From assembly GCA_964559205.1 (NCBI GenBank), contig CAZLHV010000004.1, positions 1-40,713 on the forward strand: a stretch of DNA of 40,713 nucleotides, given 5' to 3'. The stretch comes from GWF2-43-63 sp964559205. GTDB taxonomy: Bacteria > Bacteroidota > Bacteroidia > Bacteroidales > DTU049. Under the pieces are notes generated by a model, which was not told the DNA's origin, searched no databases, and was given only the letters and a program-made list of their open reading frames with translations. This document shows positions 6,776 through 14,796 of the stretch, piece by piece (the first letter of the stretch is position 1; each line of letters opens with the position of its first letter). Position numbers and translations under genes: made by a program.

Positions 6776-7996
6776 ATGATTCCATTTTCGCCGCCGCGAA
6801 CAGATCAAAAGACCATCGATGCTGTTGTTGAAGTGCTGAAATCGGGTTGGATCACCACCGGCCCAAAGACAAGGCTCTTTGAACAAATGATTGCAGCGTA
6901 TGCGCAGGTGCCAGCTGTCCTTTGTCTCAACAGTGCATCGGCCGGACTGGAACTGGTGCTTCGCTGGTTTGGAGTCGGACCAGGCGATGAGGTGATCATG
7001 CCAGCCTATACCTATGCAGCCACAGCCAATGTTGTCGTTCATTGTGGTGCTAAACCAGTCTTCGCAGATTGCAGTCCAACTGATTTCAATATACATGCTG
7101 ATGAGGTGAAAAAGCACATCACGCAGGCGACTAAAGTCATTATTCCGGTCGATATTGCTGGTTTCCCGTGCGAATACAACCATTTTAACGCTCTGGTTTC
7201 TGACCCTGAGGTAAAGTTGTTGTTTACGCCATCAACCCCTGAACAGCAGATGCTGGGCCGCATTCTCGTCCTTTCAGATGCGGCTCATAGCTTTGGCGCC
7301 TGGTATCATGGCCGCAGGGCTGGATCGCTTACCGACATCAGTGTGTTTTCATTTCATGCGGTGAAAAATCTCACCACCGCCGAAGGAGGAGCGATATGTC
7401 TCAATCTTGACCATCCTTTCGACAATCAGAGCATCAAACAGCATCTTGCCATTAAGTCACTGCATGGTCAGAATAAGGATGCTCAGGCAAAACTAATGCC
7501 CGGCAACTGGAAATACGATATTGTCGAAGCCGGTTACAAATGCAACATGACTGATATTCAGGCAGCAATAGGCATAGTAGAAATTGAGCGCTATGATGAT
7601 GATATGCTAAAGAGACGAAAGGAAATTTTCAATTTATACTCCGGTTTACTTGCTTCGCATCCCCTTGTTGAGCTGCCTTTGGTGAAGAACGACTTTTCTG
7701 AAACATCCTATCATGTGTTTTTACTTCGCGTGAAAAATATCACCGAACAACAGCGCGATAACATTATTCAGAATATCTTTCATCGTGAAGTAGCTGTAAA
7801 TGTCCATTTCAAACCATTACCGCTGATGAGCTATTACCAGAATCTGGGATATTCAATCAGCGACTTTCCGGTTTCATACGATAATTTTAGTCGCGAAATA
7901 TCACTACCTGTATATTATTCGCTTAGCGATGATCAGGTGAAAGAGGTTGCGGCAGCTGTTTTGGCTTCTATCGATTCAGTGTGTCATGATTGCTAA
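6776..7996 (+). CDS. DegT/DnrJ/EryC1/StrS family sugar aminotransferase
   Basis: 406 residues, fold type I PLP enzyme. It opens IPFSPPRTDQKTIDAVVEVL and SGWITTGP, typical of nucleotide-sugar aminotransferases. The substrate/cofactor loop is MPAYTYAATANVV (about 75-87), DAAHSFGA at 168-175 contains the Asp that contacts the PLP ring, and SFHAVKNLTTAEGG at 192-205 gives the Schiff-base Lys197. The family transfers an amino group from glutamate to a 4-keto (or 3-keto) sugar nucleotide. Start 6776 is chosen over 6704, which lies inside the dnaK terminator, because the promoter box ends at 6758 and the family motif starts immediately. It overlaps the next gene by 11 bases, so the two are coupled. 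The PglE-like role is inferred from the PglC-like partner. Confidence 0.93.
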   Translation: MIPFSPPRTDQKTIDAVVEVLKSGWITTGPKTRLFEQMIAAYAQVPAVLCLNSASAGLELVLRWFGVGPGDEVIMPAYTYAATANVVVHCGAKPVFADCSPTDFNIHADEVKKHITQATKVIIPVDIAGFPCEYNHFNALVSDPEVKLLFTPSTPEQQMLGRILVLSDAAHSFGAWYHGRRAGSLTDISVFSFHAVKNLTTAEGGAICLNLDHPFDNQSIKQHLAIKSLHGQNKDAQAKLMPGNWKYDIVEAGYKCNMTDIQAAIGIVEIERYDDDMLKRRKEIFNLYSGLLASHPLVELPLVKNDFSETSYHVFLLRVKNITEQQRDNIIQNIFHREVAVNVHFKPLPLMSYYQNLGYSISDFPVSYDNFSREISLPVYYSLSDDQVKEVAAAVLASIDSVCHDC

Positions 7997-8591
7997 ACGG
8001 CTGTTTGATATTTTTTTCTCTGTCACAGCCATTCTGCTGCTCTTTGTCCCTGCACTTTTTTTGGCATTATTGATTGTGTCAGGTTCGCCGGGCGGTGTTT
8101 TTTACCGTCAACTGAGGACAGGTAGAAACGGACGTCCTTTTTTTCTGATAAAATTCAGAACGATGTATTCCGGCAGCGACAGGAAAGGGCAGCTTACCAT
8201 AGGCAACAGCGACAGCAGAATCACTGGTATCGGAAGGTTTTTGCGCAAATCGAAAGCCGATGAATTGCCTCAGCTTATCAATATTCTTTTTGGAAGAATG
8301 AGCTTTGTCGGCCCAAGGCCCGAGGTTCCGAAATACACGCAGTTATATAACGATGTGCAGCGGCGGGTACTCTCCATACGACCCGGGCTTACCGATTACG
8401 CGTCGCTCGAATATATCAACGAAAGTGAACTTTTGGCTGCCCAAGACGATCCTGAAAAGCATTACATAGAATGTATCATGCCCCATAAGCTTGAGCTTAA
8501 CCTGAAATATATCGACGAAATGTCGATGAAAACAGACCTCAGCATACTTTGGAAGACTTTCTTTGGTATCGGTAAAAATTTATCACCCTAA
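7986..8591 (+). CDS. sugar transferase (PglC/WcaJ catalytic-domain type phosphoglycosyl transferase)
   Basis: 201 residues, the short form with one N-terminal membrane element (residues about 5-30). Motifs in order: KRLFDIFFS at the start, GGVFYRQLRTGRNGRPFFLIKFRTM, TGIGRFLRKSKADELPQLINIL (with the Asp-Glu catalytic pair ADELPQ), MSFVGPRPEVP, and RPGLTDYASLEY. These are the hallmarks of monotopic phosphoglycosyl transferases, which move a sugar phosphate from a UDP-sugar to undecaprenyl phosphate at the inner membrane and so start a glycan. The size matches PglC rather than the longer WcaJ or WbaP. With the upstream aminotransferase it may make and load an amino sugar, but no glycosyltransferases follow it here. 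The start at 7986 overlaps the aminotransferase stop. Confidence 0.93.
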   Translation: MIAKRLFDIFFSVTAILLLFVPALFLALLIVSGSPGGVFYRQLRTGRNGRPFFLIKFRTMYSGSDRKGQLTIGNSDSRITGIGRFLRKSKADELPQLINILFGRMSFVGPRPEVPKYTQLYNDVQRRVLSIRPGLTDYASLEYINESELLAAQDDPEKHYIECIMPHKLELNLKYIDEMSMKTDLSILWKTFFGIGKNLSP

Positions 8592-8631
8592 CCATTTTCA
8601 GTCAGATCCTGAGAGAGATGAACTAGGTGAA

Positions 8632-8796
8632 TTAAAATGACGGGCAGTAGCAAGCGGGTTTAGCCTGATGCTTTTTTGTATTTTTCTCATCATCATCCGT
8701 TGCTTTGTCGGTTTTGTTTCGTTGATTTTTCACCAAATGACATGATGACAGAATCAGGATGAGAATCAGACCTATGAAAATCTTGGTGTAGCGCAT
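8632..8796 (-). CDS. small lipoprotein (54 residues), unrecognised
   Basis: A short ORF starting MRYTKIFIGLILILILSSC: a basic N-terminus, a hydrophobic core and a lipobox with Cys19. After the Cys comes a highly charged linker rich in Lys, Asp and Asn, and the end is PACYCPSF with a CxC pair. The reading begins at CAT 8794-8796 and stops at 8632-8634. It lies 28 bases downstream of the secreted protein gene on the same strand and is probably co-transcribed with it. The clean lipobox argues that the gene is real; function is unknown. Confidence 0.65.
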   Translation of the reverse strand: MRYTKIFIGLILILILSSCHLVKNQRNKTDKATDDDEKNTKKHQAKPACYCPSF

Positions 8797-8824
8797 TTTA
8801 TCGTACAGGATTTGACCATAGTGG

Positions 8825-9316
8825 CTAGAGGAGAATTCGTTGAATTTTTTCCTTCGAAATCTGTTTGATTTTGCTGTTTATTTCGAAGCTCCATATAATC
8901 AGGAAGCGATCATGAATGATAAATTCTTCAGGATGCATAGCTGACGGAGCCATTTCAGACGGGCCGTAAAGAAAAGGTTTCAGCCAATCGGTATTTTCCA
9001 TAGGTTTTTCTAACTCGATAATAAAAACAGTTCCTTTGTCGCCGCGACCTTTCAGCGACTGATATGTTTTGTTTTTTATGGTGCCGAGATTATCAGAAAC
9101 CAGATCGTTGTTCTCATAAATGAGCACAGGATGATAGGCTTTGTTCAGCATTTCAGTAACCTCTACATAGCCTGCCGGTATTTCTGAAGGAAATAGTTTT
9201 AACGAGTCGACCGATTGAGCCAAGGCATTGTTTTGTTGATTGCTCAAAACAAGAATAACAACGACACTGATTTTTGTAGCAAACAGAGAGACTAATGATA
9301 AAATGCTTTTTTTCAT
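8825..9316 (-). CDS. secreted protein, function unknown
   Basis: 163 residues. The N-terminus has two lysines, then a hydrophobic stretch to about residue 26 and a likely signal peptidase site near NALAQS (31-36). The mature part has mixed strands and helices (IPAGYVEVTEMLNKAYHPVL, GTVFIIELEKP, EEFIIHDRFLIIWSF) and no motif I recognise. It precedes the 54-residue lipoprotein gene in the same orientation. Its own -7 element may be TACATTTG at 9360-9367. It faces the sugar transferase gene convergently. Confidence 0.75.
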   Translation of the reverse strand: MKKSILSLVSLFATKISVVVILVLSNQQNNALAQSVDSLKLFPSEIPAGYVEVTEMLNKAYHPVLIYENNDLVSDNLGTIKNKTYQSLKGRGDKGTVFIIELEKPMENTDWLKPFLYGPSEMAPSAMHPEEFIIHDRFLIIWSFEINSKIKQISKEKIQRILL

Positions 9317-9359
9317 TGACGCAGATTTTTATTACAGAGAATGGCAAGAGCGTTTTAAG

Positions 9360-9367
9360 CAAATGTA
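9360..9367 (-). promoter_or_regulatory. possible -7 element of the secreted protein gene
   Basis: TACATTTG on the minus strand, about 43 bases before ATG 9316. A second match (TACTTTTG) lies 15-25 bases further upstream. Neither has a convincing -33. Confidence 0.4.
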
Positions 9368-9478
9368 GTGTTTTTCTGAAACAAAAGTATCTGATGATCA
9401 GATAATAAATTATTTGCATTTGACTGAAAAGAACCTATGGCATAAGACCATTCGAAAAGCGACTTCTTTAAAAGCGCA

Positions 9479-9502
9479 GCACCAGAATGGTGATTCTGGT
9501 GC
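9479..9502 (-). terminator. stem-loop downstream of the T9SS-domain membrane protein
   Basis: GCACCAGAAT, loop GGTG, then ATTCTGGTGC: a perfect ten-pair stem 45 bases past the stop of the gene ending at 9547. On the minus strand only CTTTT follows a few bases later, so it could be a weak terminator or a 3' stabiliser. Confidence 0.6.
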
Positions 9503-9546
9503 ATGCAGTAACCTGAAGTAAAGGGTATATGGGTATAAACAGGTTT

Positions 9547-10833
9547 CTATTTTCGCTGAACGGTCAACAGTCCTTCCTGTGTGCTGCCATCGGCAAAGCG
9601 CAGCAGAAAGTAATAATAACCGTCAGGGGTATTTGAAGCGTCCCAATCGTTTTGATAATTCATCGACTTGAATACGAGTTTATTCGTGCGGTCGTAAATA
9701 TACAGTTCCGTGTTAGGATAGAAGCTTAAATTCTTGATGTTGAAAGTTTCGTTGATGCCGTCGCCATCAGGTGAAATGATGTTTGGAATGCCAAGTTCGC
9801 AGTGGGTAAACACCACAAAGAAACTGTCAGCATACATTTCACAACCGGTGATGTTGACGTAATACAAACCTGGGCGGCTTACAGTCATTTGAGGCGCTTT
9901 CAGGTTATATTGCGGCCAATAGTATTTATAGCCTTTTTCCTTTTGTTCTGCATTTAAACGAAGACTCGACCCGGCACAACCTGTGATAAGGTAATCGCTG
10001 CTGAGATCCGGACGCGGTATGATTCGTGCAGAGATGGTTTTGAATTTCACTGTTTCATCATCTAGGGTAACCGTTACCTTATAATTACCCGTTGCATTAA
10101 CATAGATACCCGGGGTTGTTTCGCCTGTGCTCCACACGTAAGAAACGGCACCAGGGATATAGGCATTGAGCAGCATGGTCGATTCAGAACAGGTATCGCG
10201 TGGCAGCATAATAAATGCATTCACGTCGGTATTGATCACGATGTCGGTGGCAGGTTGGGAAGGATCGTTTATCACTGTGATCTCACTGTTTTGACTGCTA
10301 GCAGTGAGATCTTCGGGAATGTTATTTGCAGCCAATTCTGTGATCTGACGGTTGTATTCAATGCCAATATATGATTTCACTTCATCAGATACACTGAGCT
10401 CATCAATAGCGTATTCCACTTCCGCTGTTTCGGCAGTTGCGTCAATAATCACAACCATATCATTGTTGCGATTTTCGGTCAGCTCGATAATTTCAGAAGC
10501 CTCGTCGCTAAGAACCACCTGAGGCATCTGTGATTCTATCTGATTTTGCTGCTCAACGTTTGCTGGTTTTATTGCAGGTCGGGAACTGTCGGTGAAAAAG
10601 TAAACAGCGGTTGCAATGATGACCGCACTGACTACAACGGCAGCAACTGTGGTGAAACTAAGCCCGGTCGAAGTAGCTGCGGGCGCAGTGTTTTGAATTT
10701 TCCCCAGAATATCAGAGCTAAGCTTGTCAAAATACCCATCAGGAGTATTGAAGGGATTTTGCTTTGCAGATTCTTCAACTCCGTTGAGTATTGGATCTTC
10801 TGTAGGGGTGATATTTTTACCGAAAAGTTTCAT
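9547..10833 (-). CDS. membrane protein with anti-sigma-like N-terminus and T9SS type B C-terminal domain
   Basis: 428 residues. Residues 1-57 are cytoplasmic and contain NPFNTPDGYFDKLSSDILGK, a motif seen in Bacteroidota anti-sigma and sigma-operon membrane proteins. One transmembrane helix spans about 60-80 (TVAAVVVSAVIIATAVYFF). An acidic, Thr/Glu-rich spacer runs from 82 to 200. Two Ig/PKD-like units follow (about 207-270 and 275-342; the first contains YVWSTGETTPGIYVNATGNY). Residues 345-428 are a gliding-motility-associated C-terminal domain: NIISPDGDGINETF, LYIYDRTNKLVF, then GYYYFLLRFADGSTQEG and a basic end. That domain normally directs T9SS cargo to the cell surface, but this protein has no cleavable signal peptide. 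It lies 35 bases after an ECF sigma gene. I infer a membrane-bound regulator of that sigma factor. It lacks the zinc HxxxCxxC anti-sigma motif. Confidence 0.82.
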   Translation of the reverse strand: MKLFGKNITPTEDPILNGVEESAKQNPFNTPDGYFDKLSSDILGKIQNTAPAATSTGLSFTTVAAVVVSAVIIATAVYFFTDSSRPAIKPANVEQQNQIESQMPQVVLSDEASEIIELTENRNNDMVVIIDATAETAEVEYAIDELSVSDEVKSYIGIEYNRQITELAANNIPEDLTASSQNSEITVINDPSQPATDIVINTDVNAFIMLPRDTCSESTMLLNAYIPGAVSYVWSTGETTPGIYVNATGNYKVTVTLDDETVKFKTISARIIPRPDLSSDYLITGCAGSSLRLNAEQKEKGYKYYWPQYNLKAPQMTVSRPGLYYVNITGCEMYADSFFVVFTHCELGIPNIISPDGDGINETFNIKNLSFYPNTELYIYDRTNKLVFKSMNYQNDWDASNTPDGYYYFLLRFADGSTQEGLLTVQRK

Positions 10834-10868
10834 AATTCTGTCCTTTGACTTTTGAAAATGTTCAGCGT

Positions 10869-11417
10869 TTAATGGGATTTTAAAATTTCCTCAATTTTTT
10901 TTACGGCAATATGATAGGATGCTTTGAGTGTTCCTATGCTAACTCCAACAGCATCAGCTATTTCCTGATACGACATCGCCTCGAAATATCTCATGATAAA
11001 GACTAGTTTTTGACGAGCGGGAAGCGTTGCCACGGCTTTTTGCAATTTACGTTGGATATCGCTTCCCTGAAAATAAACATCGGCTTCGAGTCTGTCGCCA
11101 AAGTCTTCGCGCATTTCATCAACAGACACAAAAAGGTTGCTGCGTTTGCTTTTCAGGAAAGAAATGGCTTCGTTTGTAGCGATTCTGTAAATCCAGGTGT
11201 ATATTTTGGAGTCTTCGCGGAATTTCTCGAGATTCTGCCAGACTTTCACAAAAGTATTCTGTGTTACATCATTGGCGTCGTCGTGATCCACCACAATGCG
11301 TCGCACAAGCCAATAGGTCTGTTCCTTGTATTTTTCGAGTAAAAGCACAAAACCACGTTGCCGAGTTTCCTCGATACGCACGAGTCCAAGAATATCGGCA
11401 TCGGAGATTTTGGCCAT
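10869..11417 (-). CDS. ECF-type RNA polymerase sigma factor
   Basis: 182 residues. Sigma region 2 is at about 23-95 (VRRIVVDHDDANDVTQNTF, then VKVWQNLEKFREDSKIYTWIYRIATNEA); region 4 is at about 125-178 (LPARQKLVFIMRYFEAMSYQEIADAVGVSIGTLKASYHIA), including the helix-turn-helix. Length and the lack of regions 1 and 3 fit the ECF group, which direct polymerase to stress or signal regulons and are usually held by a co-encoded membrane anti-sigma. Here that is the gene 35 bases downstream. The start lies five bases after the transketolase C-subunit stop, so it is probably made as part of the same message. Its target promoters cannot be told from this window. Confidence 0.96.
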   Translation of the reverse strand: MAKISDADILGLVRIEETRQRGFVLLLEKYKEQTYWLVRRIVVDHDDANDVTQNTFVKVWQNLEKFREDSKIYTWIYRIATNEAISFLKSKRSNLFVSVDEMREDFGDRLEADVYFQGSDIQRKLQKAVATLPARQKLVFIMRYFEAMSYQEIADAVGVSIGTLKASYHIAVKKIEEILKSH

Positions 11418-11422
11418 AGAGG

Positions 11423-12394
11423 TTAAGACCGTTCTTTTTTACGTTTCAGTGTTGCAAGTGCCATTCCTACAATTCCGGCAGCATTCAGACCGTATTTATT
11501 CATCAGCTCTTCGGGTGTTCCGCTTTCGCCAAAGGTATCGGGCATGGCCACGAAGCCAATCGGGAGAGGACGCTCGGCAGCCAGAATGCCGGCCACAGCT
11601 TCACCCAGTCCGCCGGCAAGAACATGTTCTTCGGCGGTAACAGCACAGCCTGTTTTTGCAACGCTTTCCAGAATCAATTCCCGGTCAATGGGTTTGATGG
11701 TGTGAATATTGATGATTTCAGCCGAAATGCCTTGTGTTTCAAGTTCACGGCAAGCTAAAACAGCTTCCCAAACCAGGTGACCGGTAGCCACGATGGTGAT
11801 ATCGGAGCCCTCCTGCAAAAGCAATCCCTTTCCAATCACGAATGGTTCGTCATTTGGTGAAAAATCAGGCACGACAGGTCGACCGAAGCGCAGGTAAACG
11901 GGACCATCATGCTCAGCAATGGCCAGTGTAGCCCTGAAAGTCTGGGTATAATCACAGGTATTAATCACCGTCATGTTGGGAAGAGCCCTCATCATGGCGA
12001 TATCTTCCATGATCTGATGTGTGGCTCCGTCTTCACCAAGCGTGATACCGGCATGAGATGCACAGATTTTAACATTCTTACGACTGTAGGCTACCGACTG
12101 ACGAATTTGGTCGTACACCCTTCCGGTAGAAAAGTTTGCAAATGTTCCCGTAAAAGGAATTTTGCCTCCTGTCGCAAGACCTGCAGCCATGCCAATCATA
12201 TTGGCTTCGGCAATTCCTGTCTGAAAAAAACGATCAGGGTTTTCTGCTGCAAAAGCATTCATTTTCAGCGATCCTGTAAGATCGGCACACAGGGCGACCA
12301 CATCAGGGTTTTTCCGCCCAAGTTCGGTCAGGGCATCGCCAAATCCCGATCGGGTATCTTTTTTCTGACGTACTTCAAAAATTTTCATCGACAC
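11423..12394 (-). CDS. transketolase, C-terminal subunit
   Basis: 323 residues, covering the pyrimidine-binding and C-terminal domains of a split transketolase. Visible blocks are SGFGDALTELGRKNPDVVALCADLTGS, FFQTGIAEANMIGMAAGLA (with the Glu that activates thiamine diphosphate), GITLGEDGATHQIMEDIAMMRALPNM, and the C-terminal domain with TVVATGHLVWEAV-like and TAEEHVLAGGLGEAVA segments. With the N subunit at 13798-14643 it makes the tetrameric enzyme of the non-oxidative pentose phosphate pathway, moving two-carbon units between sugar phosphates. The two halves are separated by a von Willebrand A gene, which is unusual. Spacing to neighbours is six bases upstream and five downstream. Confidence 0.95.
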   Translation of the reverse strand: MSMKIFEVRQKKDTRSGFGDALTELGRKNPDVVALCADLTGSLKMNAFAAENPDRFFQTGIAEANMIGMAAGLATGGKIPFTGTFANFSTGRVYDQIRQSVAYSRKNVKICASHAGITLGEDGATHQIMEDIAMMRALPNMTVINTCDYTQTFRATLAIAEHDGPVYLRFGRPVVPDFSPNDEPFVIGKGLLLQEGSDITIVATGHLVWEAVLACRELETQGISAEIINIHTIKPIDRELILESVAKTGCAVTAEEHVLAGGLGEAVAGILAAERPLPIGFVAMPDTFGESGTPEELMNKYGLNAAGIVGMALATLKRKKERS

Positions 12395-12400
12395 AGAGAT

Positions 12401-13789
12401 TTAAAATATAGACAAGTTTACCCGCGTTGTGGTTGCGGATTTAATCGAAAAGCTTCTTTCGAGGGTGAACATGGACCTGTTTTGATATTTGGAGCGAAAA
12501 ACCGCCACATAGTCGCCTGGTTGTAAAGCGAGCCCTTCCTGTTCACCGCTTCCCCGGAAATTATATACCCAAATCAGCTCGCTTCCGTTTTTTTGGTACA
12601 AACTTCCATATCCAGCTGCAGGGAACTGAAAAACAGCTGTTCCTGGTCCTGGAATCTCCACGGTGGTTGTGGTGCTTTGATCAATTTTGACATGGCTTAC
12701 ATAAGTGCGTGGTAAAGTCATGATTTCAAGATCATAGGCTCCAACCAGGTACTTTTCTTTGGTGCCGGCAAACTGACCATTGAGCGTTTCCATTTTACCA
12801 TGTTGGCGCACAATGCTCACTACCTGATTGCGGTTTGAGGTGGTGCTGCTTCCGAATTTAATCTCCAGCCATCCCTGAGGGGCATCGGTGGCCACAACCG
12901 TATGAGTTCCCGGAGTCAGATGCAGTGAATCGATGAACACCGGAGGAATCGTGTGTATCTGAATGCGATAGTTTATCAAAGGATCGATGGTGAGGGTATC
13001 AGGCAATCCCTTGTTATTCATGGTGTGTATGAAATTGTATTTTGGCAAACCACTGAGCTTATCATAAAATGTCATGTTGACATTTGTTTCGTTCGGAATA
13101 CCATTGATATCGAGGAGATTCACCTGGCATGTCGTTGAATTGAGGGCTTGGGAAATGACCACGTTCAAGGCATTTCTGAATTCCTTTTCGGTGGTCGCAT
13201 CGAAATAAGTGCCCACACAATTAAACTGTTCGGCAAAGCTTTTACCGATGCCGATCACAAATGGTTTCAGAATGATTCCCTTGGTTTGCAGCGCCAAAGA
13301 AACAGCGCATGGATCTCCGTTGCATTCTTCTATCCCATCGGTGATTAGGATGATGATGTTTCGGCAGTTGTCTCGCGGTGGAAAGTCGCCACCAGCCTTT
13401 TCAAGTGACATGGCAATGGGGGTGGTTCCGCGGGGATTGATTGTTTTAAGCTTGTGTTTGATCAGTTCGGCATTGTTAGGGCCAAATGGCACTTCCAGAC
13501 GCGTGTCATCACAATCCTGAGGTGGATAATCCTTTGTGTGACCGTAGCAACGCAGGGCCATTTCGAGGTTGGGGACCTCTTTCAGGCTATCGAGCAGATC
13601 GGACATGATTTTTCTGGCGATGGTAATTTTCATGTCGCTTTGCCAACGGCCATACATAGATTGACTGGCGTCGAACAGGAATAGAATCCTTGTAGTGATC
13701 ACTTTCGGCTTAGGTTCGTTGCTTCCGGTCTGGGCCTCTGAGCTCAGCAGGAGAAAAAACACCGGTATGATCAGCAGCAATATTTTCAT
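12401..13789 (-). CDS. secreted von Willebrand factor A domain protein
   Basis: 462 residues with a signal peptide (about 1-19, ending SSEAQ). The vWA domain runs from about 33 to 215. The MIDAS metal site is complete: DASQS (DxSxS) near residue 40, the Thr in NPRGTTPIA near 128, and the Asp in ILITDGIEEC near 152. Cys residues around the domain (CYGH, QDC, DNC, EECNGDPC, FNC) suggest disulfides and so export. The remaining 240 residues are beta-rich with repeated LEIMTLP and VEIPGPGTAVFQFP strands, plausibly two or more Ig/carboxypeptidase-regulatory-like domains. No CTD sorting tail is apparent, so it is probably periplasmic. Its gene is wedged between the two transketolase halves. The role is unknown; protein-protein or matrix binding is typical of vWA domains. 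Confidence 0.9.
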   Translation of the reverse strand: MKILLLIIPVFFLLLSSEAQTGSNEPKPKVITTRILFLFDASQSMYGRWQSDMKITIARKIMSDLLDSLKEVPNLEMALRCYGHTKDYPPQDCDDTRLEVPFGPNNAELIKHKLKTINPRGTTPIAMSLEKAGGDFPPRDNCRNIIILITDGIEECNGDPCAVSLALQTKGIILKPFVIGIGKSFAEQFNCVGTYFDATTEKEFRNALNVVISQALNSTTCQVNLLDINGIPNETNVNMTFYDKLSGLPKYNFIHTMNNKGLPDTLTIDPLINYRIQIHTIPPVFIDSLHLTPGTHTVVATDAPQGWLEIKFGSSTTSNRNQVVSIVRQHGKMETLNGQFAGTKEKYLVGAYDLEIMTLPRTYVSHVKIDQSTTTTVEIPGPGTAVFQFPAAGYGSLYQKNGSELIWVYNFRGSGEQEGLALQPGDYVAVFRSKYQNRSMFTLERSFSIKSATTTRVNLSIF

Positions 13790-13797
13790 ATGATGGT

Positions 13798-14643
13798 TTA
13801 GTAATCGCCAAGGGTTTCTGACAATTCACTCAGTGCGATATGCATTTGCTCGTCGTTTGGTGGTGAACCATGCCATTTGTGAGATCCTTCCATAAATGAG
13901 ACGCCTTTACCCATGACTGTTTTCATGATGATAACGATGGGTTTACCGTTTTTAGTCTCTGCACGTGCCATAGACAAGACTGAATGCATGTTGTCGAAAT
14001 CATGACCATCCATTTCCAGCACAGTCCAGCCAAAGGCTTTCCATTTTGCATGAAGATCGCCAAGTGACAGAACGTCATCAACCGGACCGTCAATTTGCTT
14101 TCCATTATAATCGATGGTGGCAATCAGATGATCTACTTTGTTGGCAGCAGCATACATAGCAGCTTCCCAAATCTGACCTTCCTGAAGTTCGCCATCGCCA
14201 TGAAGTGAATACACAATGCTGTGGTCGCCGGCAAGCTTTTTACTGAGTGCACAGCCAATGGCCACTGACAAACCCTGACCAAGCGACCCCGAGGCAATAC
14301 GAACGCCTGGCAAATGTTCGGCAGTAGTGGGATGACCCTGAAGTCTTGAATTAAGTTTGCGGAATGTGGCGAGCTCGGAAACGGGAAAATATCCGCTACG
14401 GGCTAGAACGCTGTACCATGCCGGGCTGATATGACCGTTGGAGAGAAAAAAGACATCTTCACCCTTGCCATTCATGTTAAAGGGTTCAGGCTGGTGTTTC
14501 ATGACACCAAAATACAAGGCCGTAAGGAAATCCGCACAGCCGAGTGAGCCCCCGGGATGTCCCGATGCTACGGCATGTACCATTCGTATAATATCGCGGC
14601 GTACCTGTGTTGCAATGTTTTTCAGTTCTTCAATAGCAGGCAT
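13798..14643 (-). CDS. transketolase, N-terminal subunit
   Basis: 281 residues from ATG 14643. The thiamine-diphosphate-binding half: VASGHPGGSLGCADFLTALYF, GSLGQGLSVAIGCAL, and the GDGELQEGQIWEAAMYA block that holds the metal (GDG...). It ends with the short AL-SE-L tail typical of N subunits. I choose 14643 (MPAIEELKNIATQVRRDI) rather than an upstream ATG at 14784 because the family starts here and a -7 box (TACCTTTG) lies at 14662-14669. First gene of the five-gene unit that continues with vWA, transketolase C, ECF sigma and the membrane T9SS-domain protein. Confidence 0.95.
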   Translation of the reverse strand: MPAIEELKNIATQVRRDIIRMVHAVASGHPGGSLGCADFLTALYFGVMKHQPEPFNMNGKGEDVFFLSNGHISPAWYSVLARSGYFPVSELATFRKLNSRLQGHPTTAEHLPGVRIASGSLGQGLSVAIGCALSKKLAGDHSIVYSLHGDGELQEGQIWEAAMYAAANKVDHLIATIDYNGKQIDGPVDDVLSLGDLHAKWKAFGWTVLEMDGHDFDNMHSVLSMARAETKNGKPIVIIMKTVMGKGVSFMEGSHKWHGSPPNDEQMHIALSELSETLGDY

Positions 14644-14661
14644 CTCTGTTAATTTTGTTTT

Positions 14662-14669
14662 CAAAGGTA
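14662..14669 (-). promoter_or_regulatory. -7 promoter element of the transketolase/sigma operon
   Basis: TACCTTTG on the minus strand, 18 bases before ATG 14643. It is back to back with the promoter of the phosphatase operon on the other strand. Confidence 0.6.
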
Positions 14670-14768
14670 AACAATAATTCATTTTGTGGAAGATCAGATT
14701 ATCCACAGTCATATGTTGAAATTCTGTTCTTGTCAAATTCAGCCTGACAATGATTCCCTTTTTTTTAT

Positions 14769-14776
14769 TATATTTG
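14769..14776 (+). promoter_or_regulatory. -7 promoter element of the phosphatase operon
   Basis: TATATTTG, 20 bases before ATG 14797. No TTG stands at the ideal -33 distance. Confidence 0.55.
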
Positions 14777-14796
14777 CTCATCAAAACGAGATAATC

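Noticed and set aside
7058..7263. Extra segment in the aminotransferase (residues about 140-160) as an insertion element
   Set aside because: The frame and composition are continuous, and such loop-length variation is normal in the DegT family.
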